Assembly: GCF_001880225.1 (NCBI RefSeq)
Contig: NZ_CP009654.1
Location: forward strand, 806,001-870,000
From: Francisella frigiditurris
Lineage (GTDB): Bacteria > Pseudomonadota > Gammaproteobacteria > Francisellales > Francisellaceae
Length of the DNA stretch: 64,000 nt
Direction: 5' to 3'
Below, piece by piece: positions 19,444 through 28,504 of this stretch. A program made the translations under genes and the position numbers. Position 1 is the first letter of the stretch. Each line of letters begins with the position of its first letter. Under the pieces are notes generated by a model. The model had not been told where the DNA came from, ran no database searches, and saw nothing but the letters and a program-made list of their open reading frames with translations.

Positions 19444-20277
19444 ATGCAATATTACAGAATTTTAATAGAAACTACAGATCATAAGGGTCTTGTTTTCAAA
19501 GTCTCTAAGATCCTTTTTGATCATAATCTAAATATTGAAATGAACTCTGAATATGTTGATAAAGAACATCGAAAGTTCTTTATGTATACAGCATTTAGTG
19601 GTGAATTTGATGAGCAAAAATTAAAAGCAGACGTTAAAGAGGTTTTGCCACAAGAATCAATTGTACAAATAAATCCAAGTACTAAAAAAAATATAATTAT
19701 ATTAGCTACTATAGAATTACATTGCTTAGGAGATTTGTTAATAAGAAATGCTGAAGGGTTACTTAATGCAAATATTACTGCTGTTATATCTAATTATGAT
19801 AGCTTGGGTGATTTGGTAACTAAGTTTAATATCCCATTTGAATTTATTTCCCATCAAGGTCTTGACAGAGGTGAGCATGAAAAGCTTATTTTAGAGACTA
19901 TTAGTAGATATGATTTTGACATTATAGTTTTAGCTAAATATATGAGAGTGTTAAGCCCAGCATTTATAGAAAAATTTACTAATAAAATATTAAATATTCA
20001 TCATTCATTTTTGCCTGCCTTTGTTGGTGCAAATCCTTATAAGCAGGCTTATGAGAGAGGTGTTAAAATAATAGGTGCTACAGGTCACTTGGTTACAAAT
20101 GATTTGGATGAGGGGCCAATTATTTATCAAGATGTTGTACGTATAAATCATACTTATTCCTGGAAAGAAATGAGAGACGCTGGAAGAAACGTTGAAAAGA
20201 TAGTATTAGCAAATGCCTTAGAACTATTATTAAAAGATAGAGTCTTTGTTCATAATAATAAGACGGTAATTCTTTAA
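19444..20277 (+). CDS. purU: Formyltetrahydrofolate deformylase
   Basis: A 277-aa enzyme that hydrolyses 10-formyl-THF to formate and THF, balancing one-carbon pools. This fits its place right after the glycine cleavage genes. An N-terminal ACT domain (residues 1-~80, YYRILIETTDHKGLVFKVSK) is followed by a formyl-transferase domain with ILNIHHSFLPAFVGANPYKQ, GATGHLVTNDLDEGPII and conserved Asn, His and Asp. AAGGA lies upstream of the ATG. It probably has its own promoter in the 117-nt gap after gcvPB. Confidence 0.95.
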   Translation: MQYYRILIETTDHKGLVFKVSKILFDHNLNIEMNSEYVDKEHRKFFMYTAFSGEFDEQKLKADVKEVLPQESIVQINPSTKKNIIILATIELHCLGDLLIRNAEGLLNANITAVISNYDSLGDLVTKFNIPFEFISHQGLDRGEHEKLILETISRYDFDIIVLAKYMRVLSPAFIEKFTNKILNIHHSFLPAFVGANPYKQAYERGVKIIGATGHLVTNDLDEGPIIYQDVVRINHTYSWKEMRDAGRNVEKIVLANALELLLKDRVFVHNNKTVIL

Positions 20278-20377
20278 AAGAGTTTTTTCTTGTTTTAATC
20301 ATTTTTAGATATATGATTTTGTAGCTAAATTATAGTAAGATTTAAGAATATTTTTATAATTAAAAAATTTCTAATTT

Positions 20378-23300
20378 ATGATTTCTCATCTTAGAGTTCA
20401 TACAGGCTATTCTGTAGTCGATAGTACTGTTAGAATTTCTGATCTTTTTAATGCTGCTAAAGAGAAAGACATTGTTGCATTAGCATTGACAGATGTTTGT
20501 AATCTTTTTTCTGCTGTTAAGTTTTATAAAGAAGCTTTAAAAACAGGGGTTAAACCTATATTTGGTGTCGAGCTAAAAGTTGATACCGAGTTTGGTGTTA
20601 GTGACTTAGTCCTTTTAGCAGAAACAAATATCGGTTATCAAAATATTGTAAAGCTAATCTCAGCTGCTTATCAAAAAGCTGAAAGAGGGGTATCTGGTAT
20701 TCCAGTTATTCCTAAAGAGTGGTTAAGTGAGCATAATTTATCGGAGATTATATGTTTATCTGGTGGGATAAGTGGAGAGCTTGGTAAAGCTATTTTGCAA
20801 CAACAAGAATCTAAGATCGAAGAGGTTTTACAAAGTTATTTAGATATTTTTGGCAAAGATAATTTTGTTTTAGAAATTCATAAATTAGGTTTTGAAAATG
20901 AGTCTTTGTATAACTCAGGGATTTTAGAGCTTGCAAGTAAACATCAGTTAATAGTTGTAGCAACTAACTGCACGGTTTTTATGGAGCAAGAAGATTATGA
21001 TATCCATGAAATAAGAGCTTGTATTAACGAGAAAACAACTATCTTAGATGAAAGAAGAGTTTCAAAGTTTACTAGAGAGCAGTATCTAAAATCATCTGAA
21101 GAAATGCATAAAAATTTTAGTGCTGTACCTGTGGTGGTTGAAAATACTTTGGCTATTGCTAGGAGATGTAATGTAACTTTTGAATTAGGAAAACCTTGTC
21201 TACCAACTGTTGGTATACCAGATGGTATGACTGAAAGAGAGTATTTTTCAGACATAAGTTATAAAGGTTTAGGGAAAAGACTTGAGAAAATCACGGAAGG
21301 CTTGTCTGGAGAAAATAAAGAGAAAACCATTGAGAAATATAAAGTTAGATTGCAAATGGAGATCGATATAATTTGTGATATGGGCTTTCCTGGCTATTTC
21401 TTGATAGTTGAAGATTTTATACGTTGGGCAAAAGAAAATGATATTCCAGTAGGTCCAGGACGTGGTTCTGGTGCTGGTTCACTTGTTGCATATTCACTTC
21501 TTATTACAGATTTAGATCCGCTACCTTATGGGCTGCTTTTTGAGAGATTTCTGAATCCTGAAAGGGTATCAATGCCAGATTTTGATATTGATTTCTGTAT
21601 AGAGGGAAGAGATCGGGTTATTAAATACGTTGAGCAGAAATACGGTAAAGAAAGCGTAGGACAAATCATTACTTATGGAACAATGGCTGCAAAAGGTGTT
21701 GTCCGAGATGTAGTGCGTGTTCTGGGACAGAGTTTTGGTTTTGGAGATAGGATAGCTAAACTCATTCCAGAAACTCCTGGTACTACATTTAAAAAGATTC
21801 TTCATGAAGGAGAGCCTTTGTATGAGGAAATGCAAATAGATGAGGATGTTGCTGAAGTAGTAGAAAAGGCTCAGAAACTTGAAGGATTGCCACGAAGCCT
21901 AGGTAAACATGCTGCAGGTATCGTGATATCACCTACAGTTATTTCTGATTTTGCACCAATTTATTGTGAAGATAAAGATGGCGATATAGTTACTCAGTTT
22001 GACAAAGGCGACGTTGAAGATGTTGGTCTTGTTAAGTTTGACTTTTTAGGCTTAAAAAACTTAACGGTTATTAATAATACTGTAAAAAGTATTAATGCTA
22101 AAAAGTCTAAAGATGAGAAGCCTTTAGATATTTCAGATATTCCGCTAGATGATAAAAAGACATTTGAGCTTTTACAGAAAGGAAATACTACAGGAATATT
22201 TCAGCTTGAATCACAAGGCATGAGAGAGATTGTCAAAGATCTAAGAACAAGTAATTTTGAGGAAATTATCGCCTTAGTTGCTTTGTATCGACCAGGTCCT
22301 ATGGAGAATATTCCTACTTTCGTAGATAGAAAGCATGGTAGAAAGCAGACAATATATTTACATCCTCTTTTAGAAGAAGTTTTACAAGAAACTTACGGTA
22401 TACCAGTTTATCAAGAGCAGGTAATGCAAATGGCTCAGATATTAGCTGGCTACACATTGGGTGCAGCAGATTTGCTTCGTCGAGCAATGGGTAAAAAGAA
22501 ACCTGAAGAGATGGAGCAACAAAGAAAGATCTTTAAAGAGGGTGCTGAAAAGTATCATAATATCGAAGCAGGTCTTGCTGATGAAATATTTGACCAGATG
22601 GAAGCGTTTGCTGGGTATGGTTTTAACAAATCTCATGCTGCGGCATATGCTCTGATTGCTTATCAAACTGCATGGCTAAAAGCTCGTTATCCTGATGAGT
22701 ACATGGCATCACTCATGTCTGGGGATATGGGCAATACTGATCAGATAGTTAAGTTTATTCTTGACTGTAAAGATATGGGTATAGCTGTAGAGTCGCCAGA
22801 TATAAATAGAAGCTCTTATGATTGTAAAGCTGTTGGTCAGGGTCGGATTCTCTTGGGTCTTGGTGTGATAAAAGGTCTTGGTACAGAAGCAATAAAAAGT
22901 ATTCTTAATGAGCGTGAAAAAGATGGAAAATTCCGTTCTATTTTTGATTTGTGTCGTAGAGTAGATATAAGAAAAGTCAATAAAAAGTCACTAGAAGCAT
23001 TATGTTTCGCAGGAGCAGTTAAATCAATATCTACAAATAGGGCTACAGCTTTTAACTCAATCCAAACGGCTATTAAAAATGCTAGTTATGTGAATGATAT
23101 GACAGAAGCTGGGCAGGATGATTTGTTTGGGTTCACAGAGCAAGAGCATAATACTGATAAAGATTTAGAAAAAGAGTGTCTACAACAAGAGTGGGATCTG
23201 AAAGAACTCTTAATCAATGAGAAAAAAGCTTTAGGGATGTATTTTTCGGGTCATATTATTGATGAGGAAAATCATTGGCGTAAGTATGTGAGCTTTAGCA

Positions 23301-23851
23301 ATCTTGAGAAAATCCAACATCCAAGCATGGATGGTAACTCTGTCAGGATCATTGCGAGTATGATAACTCCTGCTATTAGAAGAAAAACTAAGCAGGGTAG
23401 AATTCTTTATATTCTTAATATAGATGATGAGTTTGATAGAGCGGACTGTCTGATTAGTGAGGATATCTTTGCATCAGTTAAAGATAATATAAATGTTGAT
23501 GACATTGTAGTAGTAGAGGGCAAAATTAGTCGTGATATTCAACGTGATAGAAATAAGTTAAACGTTGATAAGGTTTTGCCTATAAAACAATATGTTGATC
23601 AAAGCTTTTCTAAAGTTAAGTTGGAGATTAGAAGCTCTGAGGTTGATACCAATCAGTTACAGAAATCTTTACAGACATTGAAAGTGAATATAAATAAAAA
23701 TCAGAACTGTGGCAGTAAGCTTTTAGAAATAAAAGTTGATTGTGATGATGTTGAAGCAACTTTTGATACATTGGGTCAAAAATTTTCTATCTATGAATTT
23801 GTTAACAATATTCGTCAAAATATAGAACAAGGTATAAAAATTTCTTTTTAA
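20378..23851 (+). CDS. dnaE: DNA polymerase III subunit alpha
   Basis: The 1157-aa replicative polymerase. The N-terminal PHP domain begins HLRVHTGYSVVDSTVRI. The palm has GPGRGSGAGSLVAYSL and the catalytic aspartates 401 and 403 in MPDFDIDFC, the same numbers as E. coli DnaE. Fingers, helix-hairpin-helix and an OB-fold region follow (VRIIASMITPAIRRKTKQGR, about residue 990 on). It ends close to the usual length for proteobacterial DnaE. There is no clear Shine-Dalgarno at the ATG. It is followed by an orphan 5S rRNA gene. Confidence 0.97.
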   Translation: MISHLRVHTGYSVVDSTVRISDLFNAAKEKDIVALALTDVCNLFSAVKFYKEALKTGVKPIFGVELKVDTEFGVSDLVLLAETNIGYQNIVKLISAAYQKAERGVSGIPVIPKEWLSEHNLSEIICLSGGISGELGKAILQQQESKIEEVLQSYLDIFGKDNFVLEIHKLGFENESLYNSGILELASKHQLIVVATNCTVFMEQEDYDIHEIRACINEKTTILDERRVSKFTREQYLKSSEEMHKNFSAVPVVVENTLAIARRCNVTFELGKPCLPTVGIPDGMTEREYFSDISYKGLGKRLEKITEGLSGENKEKTIEKYKVRLQMEIDIICDMGFPGYFLIVEDFIRWAKENDIPVGPGRGSGAGSLVAYSLLITDLDPLPYGLLFERFLNPERVSMPDFDIDFCIEGRDRVIKYVEQKYGKESVGQIITYGTMAAKGVVRDVVRVLGQSFGFGDRIAKLIPETPGTTFKKILHEGEPLYEEMQIDEDVAEVVEKAQKLEGLPRSLGKHAAGIVISPTVISDFAPIYCEDKDGDIVTQFDKGDVEDVGLVKFDFLGLKNLTVINNTVKSINAKKSKDEKPLDISDIPLDDKKTFELLQKGNTTGIFQLESQGMREIVKDLRTSNFEEIIALVALYRPGPMENIPTFVDRKHGRKQTIYLHPLLEEVLQETYGIPVYQEQVMQMAQILAGYTLGAADLLRRAMGKKKPEEMEQQRKIFKEGAEKYHNIEAGLADEIFDQMEAFAGYGFNKSHAAAYALIAYQTAWLKARYPDEYMASLMSGDMGNTDQIVKFILDCKDMGIAVESPDINRSSYDCKAVGQGRILLGLGVIKGLGTEAIKSILNEREKDGKFRSIFDLCRRVDIRKVNKKSLEALCFAGAVKSISTNRATAFNSIQTAIKNASYVNDMTEAGQDDLFGFTEQEHNTDKDLEKECLQQEWDLKELLINEKKALGMYFSGHIIDEENHWRKYVSFSNLEKIQHPSMDGNSVRIIASMITPAIRRKTKQGRILYILNIDDEFDRADCLISEDIFASVKDNINVDDIVVVEGKISRDIQRDRNKLNVDKVLPIKQYVDQSFSKVKLEIRSSEVDTNQLQKSLQTLKVNINKNQNCGSKLLEIKVDCDDVEATFDTLGQKFSIYEFVNNIRQNIEQGIKISF

Positions 23852-23862
23852 AGAAACAACAG

Positions 23863-23890
23863 TTGACATCCTCTCTTATAAGAGTATCAT
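23863..23890 (+). promoter_or_regulatory. Sigma70-type promoter for the orphan 5S rRNA
   Basis: A perfect -35 TTGACA (23863-23868), a 16-nt spacer and a -10-like TATCAT (23885-23890) lie 7 nt before the 5S gene, so this 5S seems to be transcribed on its own. Confidence 0.65.
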
Positions 23891-23896
23891 TACAGC

Positions 23897-24012
23897 TGCT
23901 GACAATAATAGCAACCTGGAACCACCTGATCCCATTCCGAACTCAGAAGTGAAACGGGTTAACGCTGATGATAGTCTAGCATTCGCTAGGTGAAAGTAAG
24001 TAATTGTCAGCA
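23897..24012 (+). rRNA. rrf: 5S ribosomal RNA (solitary copy)
   Basis: About 116 nt with the 5S core CCTGATCCCATTCCGAACTC and AGAAGTGAAAC followed by the helix IV/V region. The ends pair perfectly as helix I: TGCTGACAAT (23897-23906) with ATTGTCAGCA (24003-24012). No 16S or 23S is nearby; dnaE lies before and lolF after. It has its own promoter and terminator. Additional 5S copies outside rRNA operons are known in Francisella. Confidence 0.93.
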
Positions 24013-24023
24013 CTTTTCAACAA

Positions 24024-24050
24024 AGTTTAAAAAGTCTTTAAACTGTTTTT
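24024..24050 (+). terminator. Rho-independent terminator of the 5S gene
   Basis: AGTTTAAA (24024-24031) and TTTAAACT (24037-24044) form a perfect 8-bp stem with a 5-nt loop, followed by GTTTTTAATTTTTT. Confidence 0.8.
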
Positions 24051-24084
24051 AATTTTTTCATATGTTATCATACTAGTCATCTTT

Positions 24085-25365
24085 ATGATTTATATTCAAC
24101 TAATGTTTAGAAATTTACCTTTATTTATAGGTTTGCGATATATTCGTGCAAAAAAGAGAAATAGATTTATCTCTATTATTTCTGCAATCTCCTTTTTAGG
24201 AATATCACTGGGAGTAGCTGTTCTCATTACTGTTATGTCAGTTATGAATGGTTTTGATGATCAAATTAAAAGTAAAATTTTAATGATGGTTCCTCCTGTA
24301 AAAGTTTATGAAGTAGGTGGAAAATTAAATAATTGGGAAAACTTAGCTAAGGATATAGAAAAGAAAACTGATCAGGTTACAGCAGCCGCGCCTCTTATTA
24401 GTTCTCAAGGTCTTTTAACATCTAATGAAAGAGGGAGTACAACAGCATTTGTACAGATCCAAGGGATATCACCAAAGGAGGAAGCTAAAGTTTTACCAAT
24501 AGCTGATAATATTATCCATGGCAGTTTAGATTCATTAGATAAAAATGAAGGCTATAACGTTGTCCTTGGTAAAGCTTTAGCTGATAGTTTGGGTGTAATA
24601 GTGGGTGATAAAGTCACTCTAATTGTTCCACAGGTTAATCTAACTCCAGCTGGGATGATGCCACGGATAAAACAGTTTACTGTTACAGGTATTTTCTCAG
24701 TTAGCTATCAGTACGATGCATATTATGCATTTATAAATCTTCAAAATGCTCAGAAACTTTTCCAAATGGGAGATAAAGTAACTAGTTTACAGTTAACTAT
24801 GAAGAATGTTTATGATGCTCCTTCATTAAAATATGCTTTAAATACTAGCTTACTTTCACCGTATTATATGGCAAAAGATTGGACAGATGAAAATAGATCT
24901 TTCTTTGATGCTTTAAAAATGGAAAAAACTATGATGTTTTTCATTTTACTTTTAATCATTATGGTGGCGGTATTTAATTTATTGTCTTCATTGGTAATGG
25001 TAGTTACAGATAAAAGAAGTGATATAGCTATTTTAAGAACTATGGGAATGTCATCTAAACAGATATTAGCTGTATTTATTTACCAAGGATTTATTATAGG
25101 TCTTATTGGAACTTTGATAGGCGTTGTTCTAGGCATTGGGTTAGCTACTTATGCGACCGAGATCGTTAACTTTATTCAAAAAGTGCTTGGACAACAATTA
25201 ATTAGTGCAAGTGTTTATATGATTGATTATATCCCTTCGACTCTAATGTGGTCGGATGTTTTAAAAGTGATGATTGCATCTGTTATTTTAAGTTTCTTTG
25301 CGACACTTTATCCTGCGTGGAGTGCTTCTAGAGTACAACCTGTGGAGGCTTTAAGATATGAGTAA
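24085..25365 (+). CDS. lolF: Lipoprotein-releasing ABC transporter permease (LolC/LolE family, LolF type)
   Basis: A 426-aa inner-membrane permease with TM1 at the N-terminus (SIISAISFLGISLGVAVLIT), a large periplasmic domain, then three C-terminal helices (FFILLLIIMVAVFNLLSSLV and following), ending VQPVEALRYE. It releases outer-membrane lipoproteins to LolA, powered by LolD. Only one permease gene is paired with lolD. Francisella is known to use a single LolF in place of LolC plus LolE, and this arrangement fits. The start may instead be ATG 24103 (MFRNLPLFIGL), which matches the family better; neither has a good Shine-Dalgarno. It overlaps lolD by 8 nt. Confidence 0.9.
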   Translation: MIYIQLMFRNLPLFIGLRYIRAKKRNRFISIISAISFLGISLGVAVLITVMSVMNGFDDQIKSKILMMVPPVKVYEVGGKLNNWENLAKDIEKKTDQVTAAAPLISSQGLLTSNERGSTTAFVQIQGISPKEEAKVLPIADNIIHGSLDSLDKNEGYNVVLGKALADSLGVIVGDKVTLIVPQVNLTPAGMMPRIKQFTVTGIFSVSYQYDAYYAFINLQNAQKLFQMGDKVTSLQLTMKNVYDAPSLKYALNTSLLSPYYMAKDWTDENRSFFDALKMEKTMMFFILLLIIMVAVFNLLSSLVMVVTDKRSDIAILRTMGMSSKQILAVFIYQGFIIGLIGTLIGVVLGIGLATYATEIVNFIQKVLGQQLISASVYMIDYIPSTLMWSDVLKVMIASVILSFFATLYPAWSASRVQPVEALRYE

Positions 25366-26041
25366 AGTGGTTATTAGTTGTAAAAACGTTAGTAAGGATT
25401 ATTCTGAATTTAAAAATAATATCTCAATATTAAAAGATATTAATTTAGATATTAATGAAGGTGAAAAGGTTGCTATTTTAGGTTTGTCTGGGTCTGGTAA
25501 AACTACTTTACTGAATGTACTTGGTGGATTAGATAAGGCAACTTCTGGAGAAGTCTTTTTGATGGATAAAAGGTTTGATAATCTATCTCCAAATAAAAGG
25601 GCAAAGATGAGAAATGAGCATTTAGGATTCATTTATCAGTTACATCATTTATTGCCTGAATTTACGGCTTTAGAAAATGTAATGATTCCACTAGCAATAA
25701 CTAAAAGATACAAAAAATCTGATGCGCTAAAATTAGCAAAAGAAATTTTAGAAAAAGTGGGTCTTGAGAAGAGAGAAAATCATAAGCCGTCTGAACTTTC
25801 TGGTGGTGAAAGGCAGAGAGTGGCAATTGCTAGAGCTTTGGTTACAAAGCCAAATTGTATATTGGCAGATGAGCCTACTGGTAATTTAGACTCAACAAGA
25901 TCAGAAAATATTTTTAGATTAATGCAAGAATTAAGTGAGGAGTATAAGACTAGTTTTGTAGTAGTTACTCATGATGAAGATCTTGCTAAGAAAATGGATA
26001 AAATTTATAGATTAGTGGATGGTTCACTAATTCTAGAGTAA
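25358..26041 (+). CDS. lolD: Lipoprotein-releasing system ATP-binding protein
   Basis: A 227-aa ABC ATPase. Walker A is GLSGSGKT (42-49), the Q-loop is IYQLHHLLPEFTALENVMIP, the signature LSGGERQRVAIARAL, Walker B CILADEPTGNLD, and the H-loop VVVTHD. The LolD/MacB-type motif HHLLPEFTALENV fits LolD. It overlaps the permease gene by 8 nt, so the two subunits are made together. Confidence 0.95.
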   Translation: MSKVVISCKNVSKDYSEFKNNISILKDINLDINEGEKVAILGLSGSGKTTLLNVLGGLDKATSGEVFLMDKRFDNLSPNKRAKMRNEHLGFIYQLHHLLPEFTALENVMIPLAITKRYKKSDALKLAKEILEKVGLEKRENHKPSELSGGERQRVAIARALVTKPNCILADEPTGNLDSTRSENIFRLMQELSEEYKTSFVVVTHDEDLAKKMDKIYRLVDGSLILE

Positions 26042-26055
26042 ATATAGGAGGAATT

Positions 26056-26979
26056 TTGCGAGGCAGAAAGGCGATAATAGGTAGCTTTTTTGCAATTTCA
26101 GCTTCAATAGTTAATGGTTCTGTAGGTGTTTTTGTAAAAAATTTGTTTCAAATGGATTTTGATTATTATCAGGCTTCATTTTATAAATGTGTAGTTGCTT
26201 TTTTCATTTTGTATTTCATATGTATGTCAAATGCTAAAATGAGAAGAGAGTTTAGAGAGTTACTTAGAAATCCAGTACCTATAGCAATATGCGCTTTTTT
26301 AGGTTTGTTTGTATTATATTTCTTTGAGACTTGCGCTTATCAATATATGAAGGTTTCGGAAGTGGTTCTTTTATTGATGGTAGGTTCGGTAATAACTTCA
26401 GCAATTCTTAGTGCAATTTTGTTAAAAGATAAGTTAGGCATTACCAGCATAGGGGGTCTTATTCTAGCTCTTATAGGAATATTTCTTCTAACTGATATTG
26501 GTGGAGAGGTTAGTATTCAAGGCTGTATGATAGCTTTTATGAGTGGAGTTGGTTATGGAGGATATTTAGTTTTATCTAGATTCTTTAAAATGAAAGCAAC
26601 TGTTCCATTCTTGTGCCTACTATTATTGTTTGGTTCTTTATTTCTGATGATACCATTCTTACTTTATTCAGATCCTATGATACCAAGTAGTAGTGGTTTG
26701 GCAGATATCTTAATATTAGCAATCTTTCCTACTATCTTAGGGTTTTATTTTACAACTAAGGCATTAGAATATATATCATCAAATAAAGCTCAGCTGATGG
26801 AATTATCTGAGCCAGTCTTTGCATTAATATTTTCAATGATATTCTTAGGAGAATTTTTAACTAAATTACAGTTAGTAGCGATGGTATTAATAATCTTTGC
26901 TTTATATTTAGCGGAATCTCAGATTGTTAAGAATATTTTAGATAAGTTTAAGTGCTTTTGTTATAAGTACTCACCTTAA
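26056..26979 (+). CDS. EamA/DMT-family transporter
   Basis: A 307-aa membrane protein with ten helices in two EamA repeats (SIVNGSVGVFVKNLFQMDF at TM1, GLILALIGIFLLTDIG, then the second repeat ending ALIFSMIFLGEFLTKLQLVA). Such drug/metabolite transporters export or import small metabolites; the substrate is unknown. The start is TTG at 26056, fixed by a strong AGGAGG directly upstream. An ATG-only start would lose TM1. It follows lolD by 14 nt and is probably in the same transcript. Confidence 0.87.
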   Translation: MRGRKAIIGSFFAISASIVNGSVGVFVKNLFQMDFDYYQASFYKCVVAFFILYFICMSNAKMRREFRELLRNPVPIAICAFLGLFVLYFFETCAYQYMKVSEVVLLLMVGSVITSAILSAILLKDKLGITSIGGLILALIGIFLLTDIGGEVSIQGCMIAFMSGVGYGGYLVLSRFFKMKATVPFLCLLLLFGSLFLMIPFLLYSDPMIPSSSGLADILILAIFPTILGFYFTTKALEYISSNKAQLMELSEPVFALIFSMIFLGEFLTKLQLVAMVLIIFALYLAESQIVKNILDKFKCFCYKYSP

Positions 26980-27020
26980 GAACTCAGTTATAAATTTTGA
27001 ACTTATTATAATGAAGAGCT

Positions 27021-27052
27021 AAAAAGTCTAATAAATAAAAAGTCTAATAAAT
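27021..27052 (+). repeat. Two tandem copies of a 16-bp sequence
   Basis: AAAAAGTCTAATAAAT occurs twice head to tail without a gap in the 173-nt intergenic stretch after the EamA gene. The rest of that stretch is AT-rich with no gene seen. Confidence 0.85.
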
Positions 27053-27152
27053 AGAAACCTTATAAAATTTTTTAAGAAAAGATACTATAAAGGTATACTT
27101 TATTTTTTAGATAAATTAATATTTCTTTAATGATTTTTAATAATTTATTCAT

Positions 27153-27785
27153 ATGCTTACATATAAACTATTTCTAATATCAAATTTAATTTCAGGACTT
27201 TTTTTAGTCCTATTTGCTTTAAAAATAAGTAATTTTCGAGCATCCGCTTGGTTTTTTTATTTAATAGGGAATATTAGATATATTATTGTAGCTTCAGCTT
27301 TTCAATATAATCAAATCGGCATGGTAAATATTTTTGGGGTGGTAAGCGATATAGGTTTCTACCTTGTTTTAAATATAATAGCTTTTATTCTTTATGTTAA
27401 AGTTGATTACAAACCTAAACAAAGCAGTTGGCTTTTTCTAGTAGGTGTATTTATTGCCTCTTCCTTTATATTTTTATTATATAACTATTTGATGCACCCA
27501 ATGGCTTTAAGCTTTATGTGGAGCAATATGAAGCTAGGTGTGATATTTGTTTTAATAGATATGGCAAGTTTAGTACTTTTCATGCTTAAGAGACTAGAAG
27601 GCTTTTTATTATTTGCATTTGGATGTTTCTCAGATTTTTATTATAGTGCATTAGTGAATCATAAGATCTTTAATGGCGTGTATATGGGAGTTACTGCTAT
27701 AAGTATGTGTTTCACAATAGCTATTATTTTTATTATGACACGTGCATATATTAAGCATTTAGATATAAAAATGACTAATGATTAG
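27153..27785 (+). CDS. Hypothetical membrane protein
   Basis: A 210-aa protein with about six hydrophobic helices (LFLISNLISGLFLVLFALKI at the start, FTIAIIFIMTRAYI at the end). I do not recognise a family. It is followed within 30 nt by another unknown membrane protein and then an SRPBCC-type protein on the same strand, which suggests a three-gene unit. There is no clear Shine-Dalgarno at ATG 27153. Confidence 0.75.
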   Translation: MLTYKLFLISNLISGLFLVLFALKISNFRASAWFFYLIGNIRYIIVASAFQYNQIGMVNIFGVVSDIGFYLVLNIIAFILYVKVDYKPKQSSWLFLVGVFIASSFIFLLYNYLMHPMALSFMWSNMKLGVIFVLIDMASLVLFMLKRLEGFLLFAFGCFSDFYYSALVNHKIFNGVYMGVTAISMCFTIAIIFIMTRAYIKHLDIKMTND

Positions 27786-27814
27786 TAGTGAGAAGAAGTT
27801 TCTGGAGCATTAAA

Positions 27815-28477
27815 GTGATACGAACATCTTTTATATATTTACCTTTTATAATTGAGAATTTATTTACACTATTTTTTATTCTACTTTTAACAAATAGAAA
27901 GAAAATAGCATGGATATGCTTAGTAATAGCTTATATGGCACCTCTCATAAGAGAGGTTATAAATATAGGATCTTCAGTTGTGCCAGAAGGGTATAATACT
28001 TATGCAATAACTATAAATATACTGTATCTATGTATAGCTATTTTTGGATATGTAATGTTCGAAAAGACAGTTGATACTATTAATAGTTCAGAAAATAGGA
28101 AATATGCTTATTTTAGAGATGCTGTTTTTATATTGTTAGTTATTTTCATTGCTTATAGTATTCTTGGCTTAGTCGACTTTGATTTTACTAAAGCTAATTT
28201 TGAAGCTAATGCTACATTATCTAGCTTATTTGTAGCTAATGATATTGTATGTATGTATGGACTGGTCTTAGCAGCCTTACTTTATAGGGTATCGTTTTTA
28301 TTTTTGGCAATAGGAAGTTTATTATTAGTTACAATAAATTTGGATGAAGCAAAAATAATACCATCAGATGCGACTTTTTTACATTTTTATACATTGTTTT
28401 GTGTTATTTGTGTAATCCTTTTATTAAGAGGTTATTTTTTAAATAAAAAATGGAATTTCAGGACTGATTTTTATTAA
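27815..28477 (+). CDS. Hypothetical membrane protein
   Basis: About 220 aa with six or seven hydrophobic helices (FIYLPFIIENLFTLFFILLL, ITINILYLCIAIFGYVMF, LHFYTLFCVICVILLLRGYF). The start is placed at GTG 27815 because GGAG lies 7 nt upstream. A GTG at 27788 in the same frame has no Shine-Dalgarno but would add 9 residues. Size and layout resemble the preceding gene, so the pair could form a hetero-complex or be distant paralogues. Function unknown. Confidence 0.7.
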   Translation: MIRTSFIYLPFIIENLFTLFFILLLTNRKKIAWICLVIAYMAPLIREVINIGSSVVPEGYNTYAITINILYLCIAIFGYVMFEKTVDTINSSENRKYAYFRDAVFILLVIFIAYSILGLVDFDFTKANFEANATLSSLFVANDIVCMYGLVLAALLYRVSFLFLAIGSLLLVTINLDEAKIIPSDATFLHFYTLFCVICVILLLRGYFLNKKWNFRTDFY

Positions 28478-28504
28478 TTTTTTTTAACACTATAGGAGCG
28501 CAAT

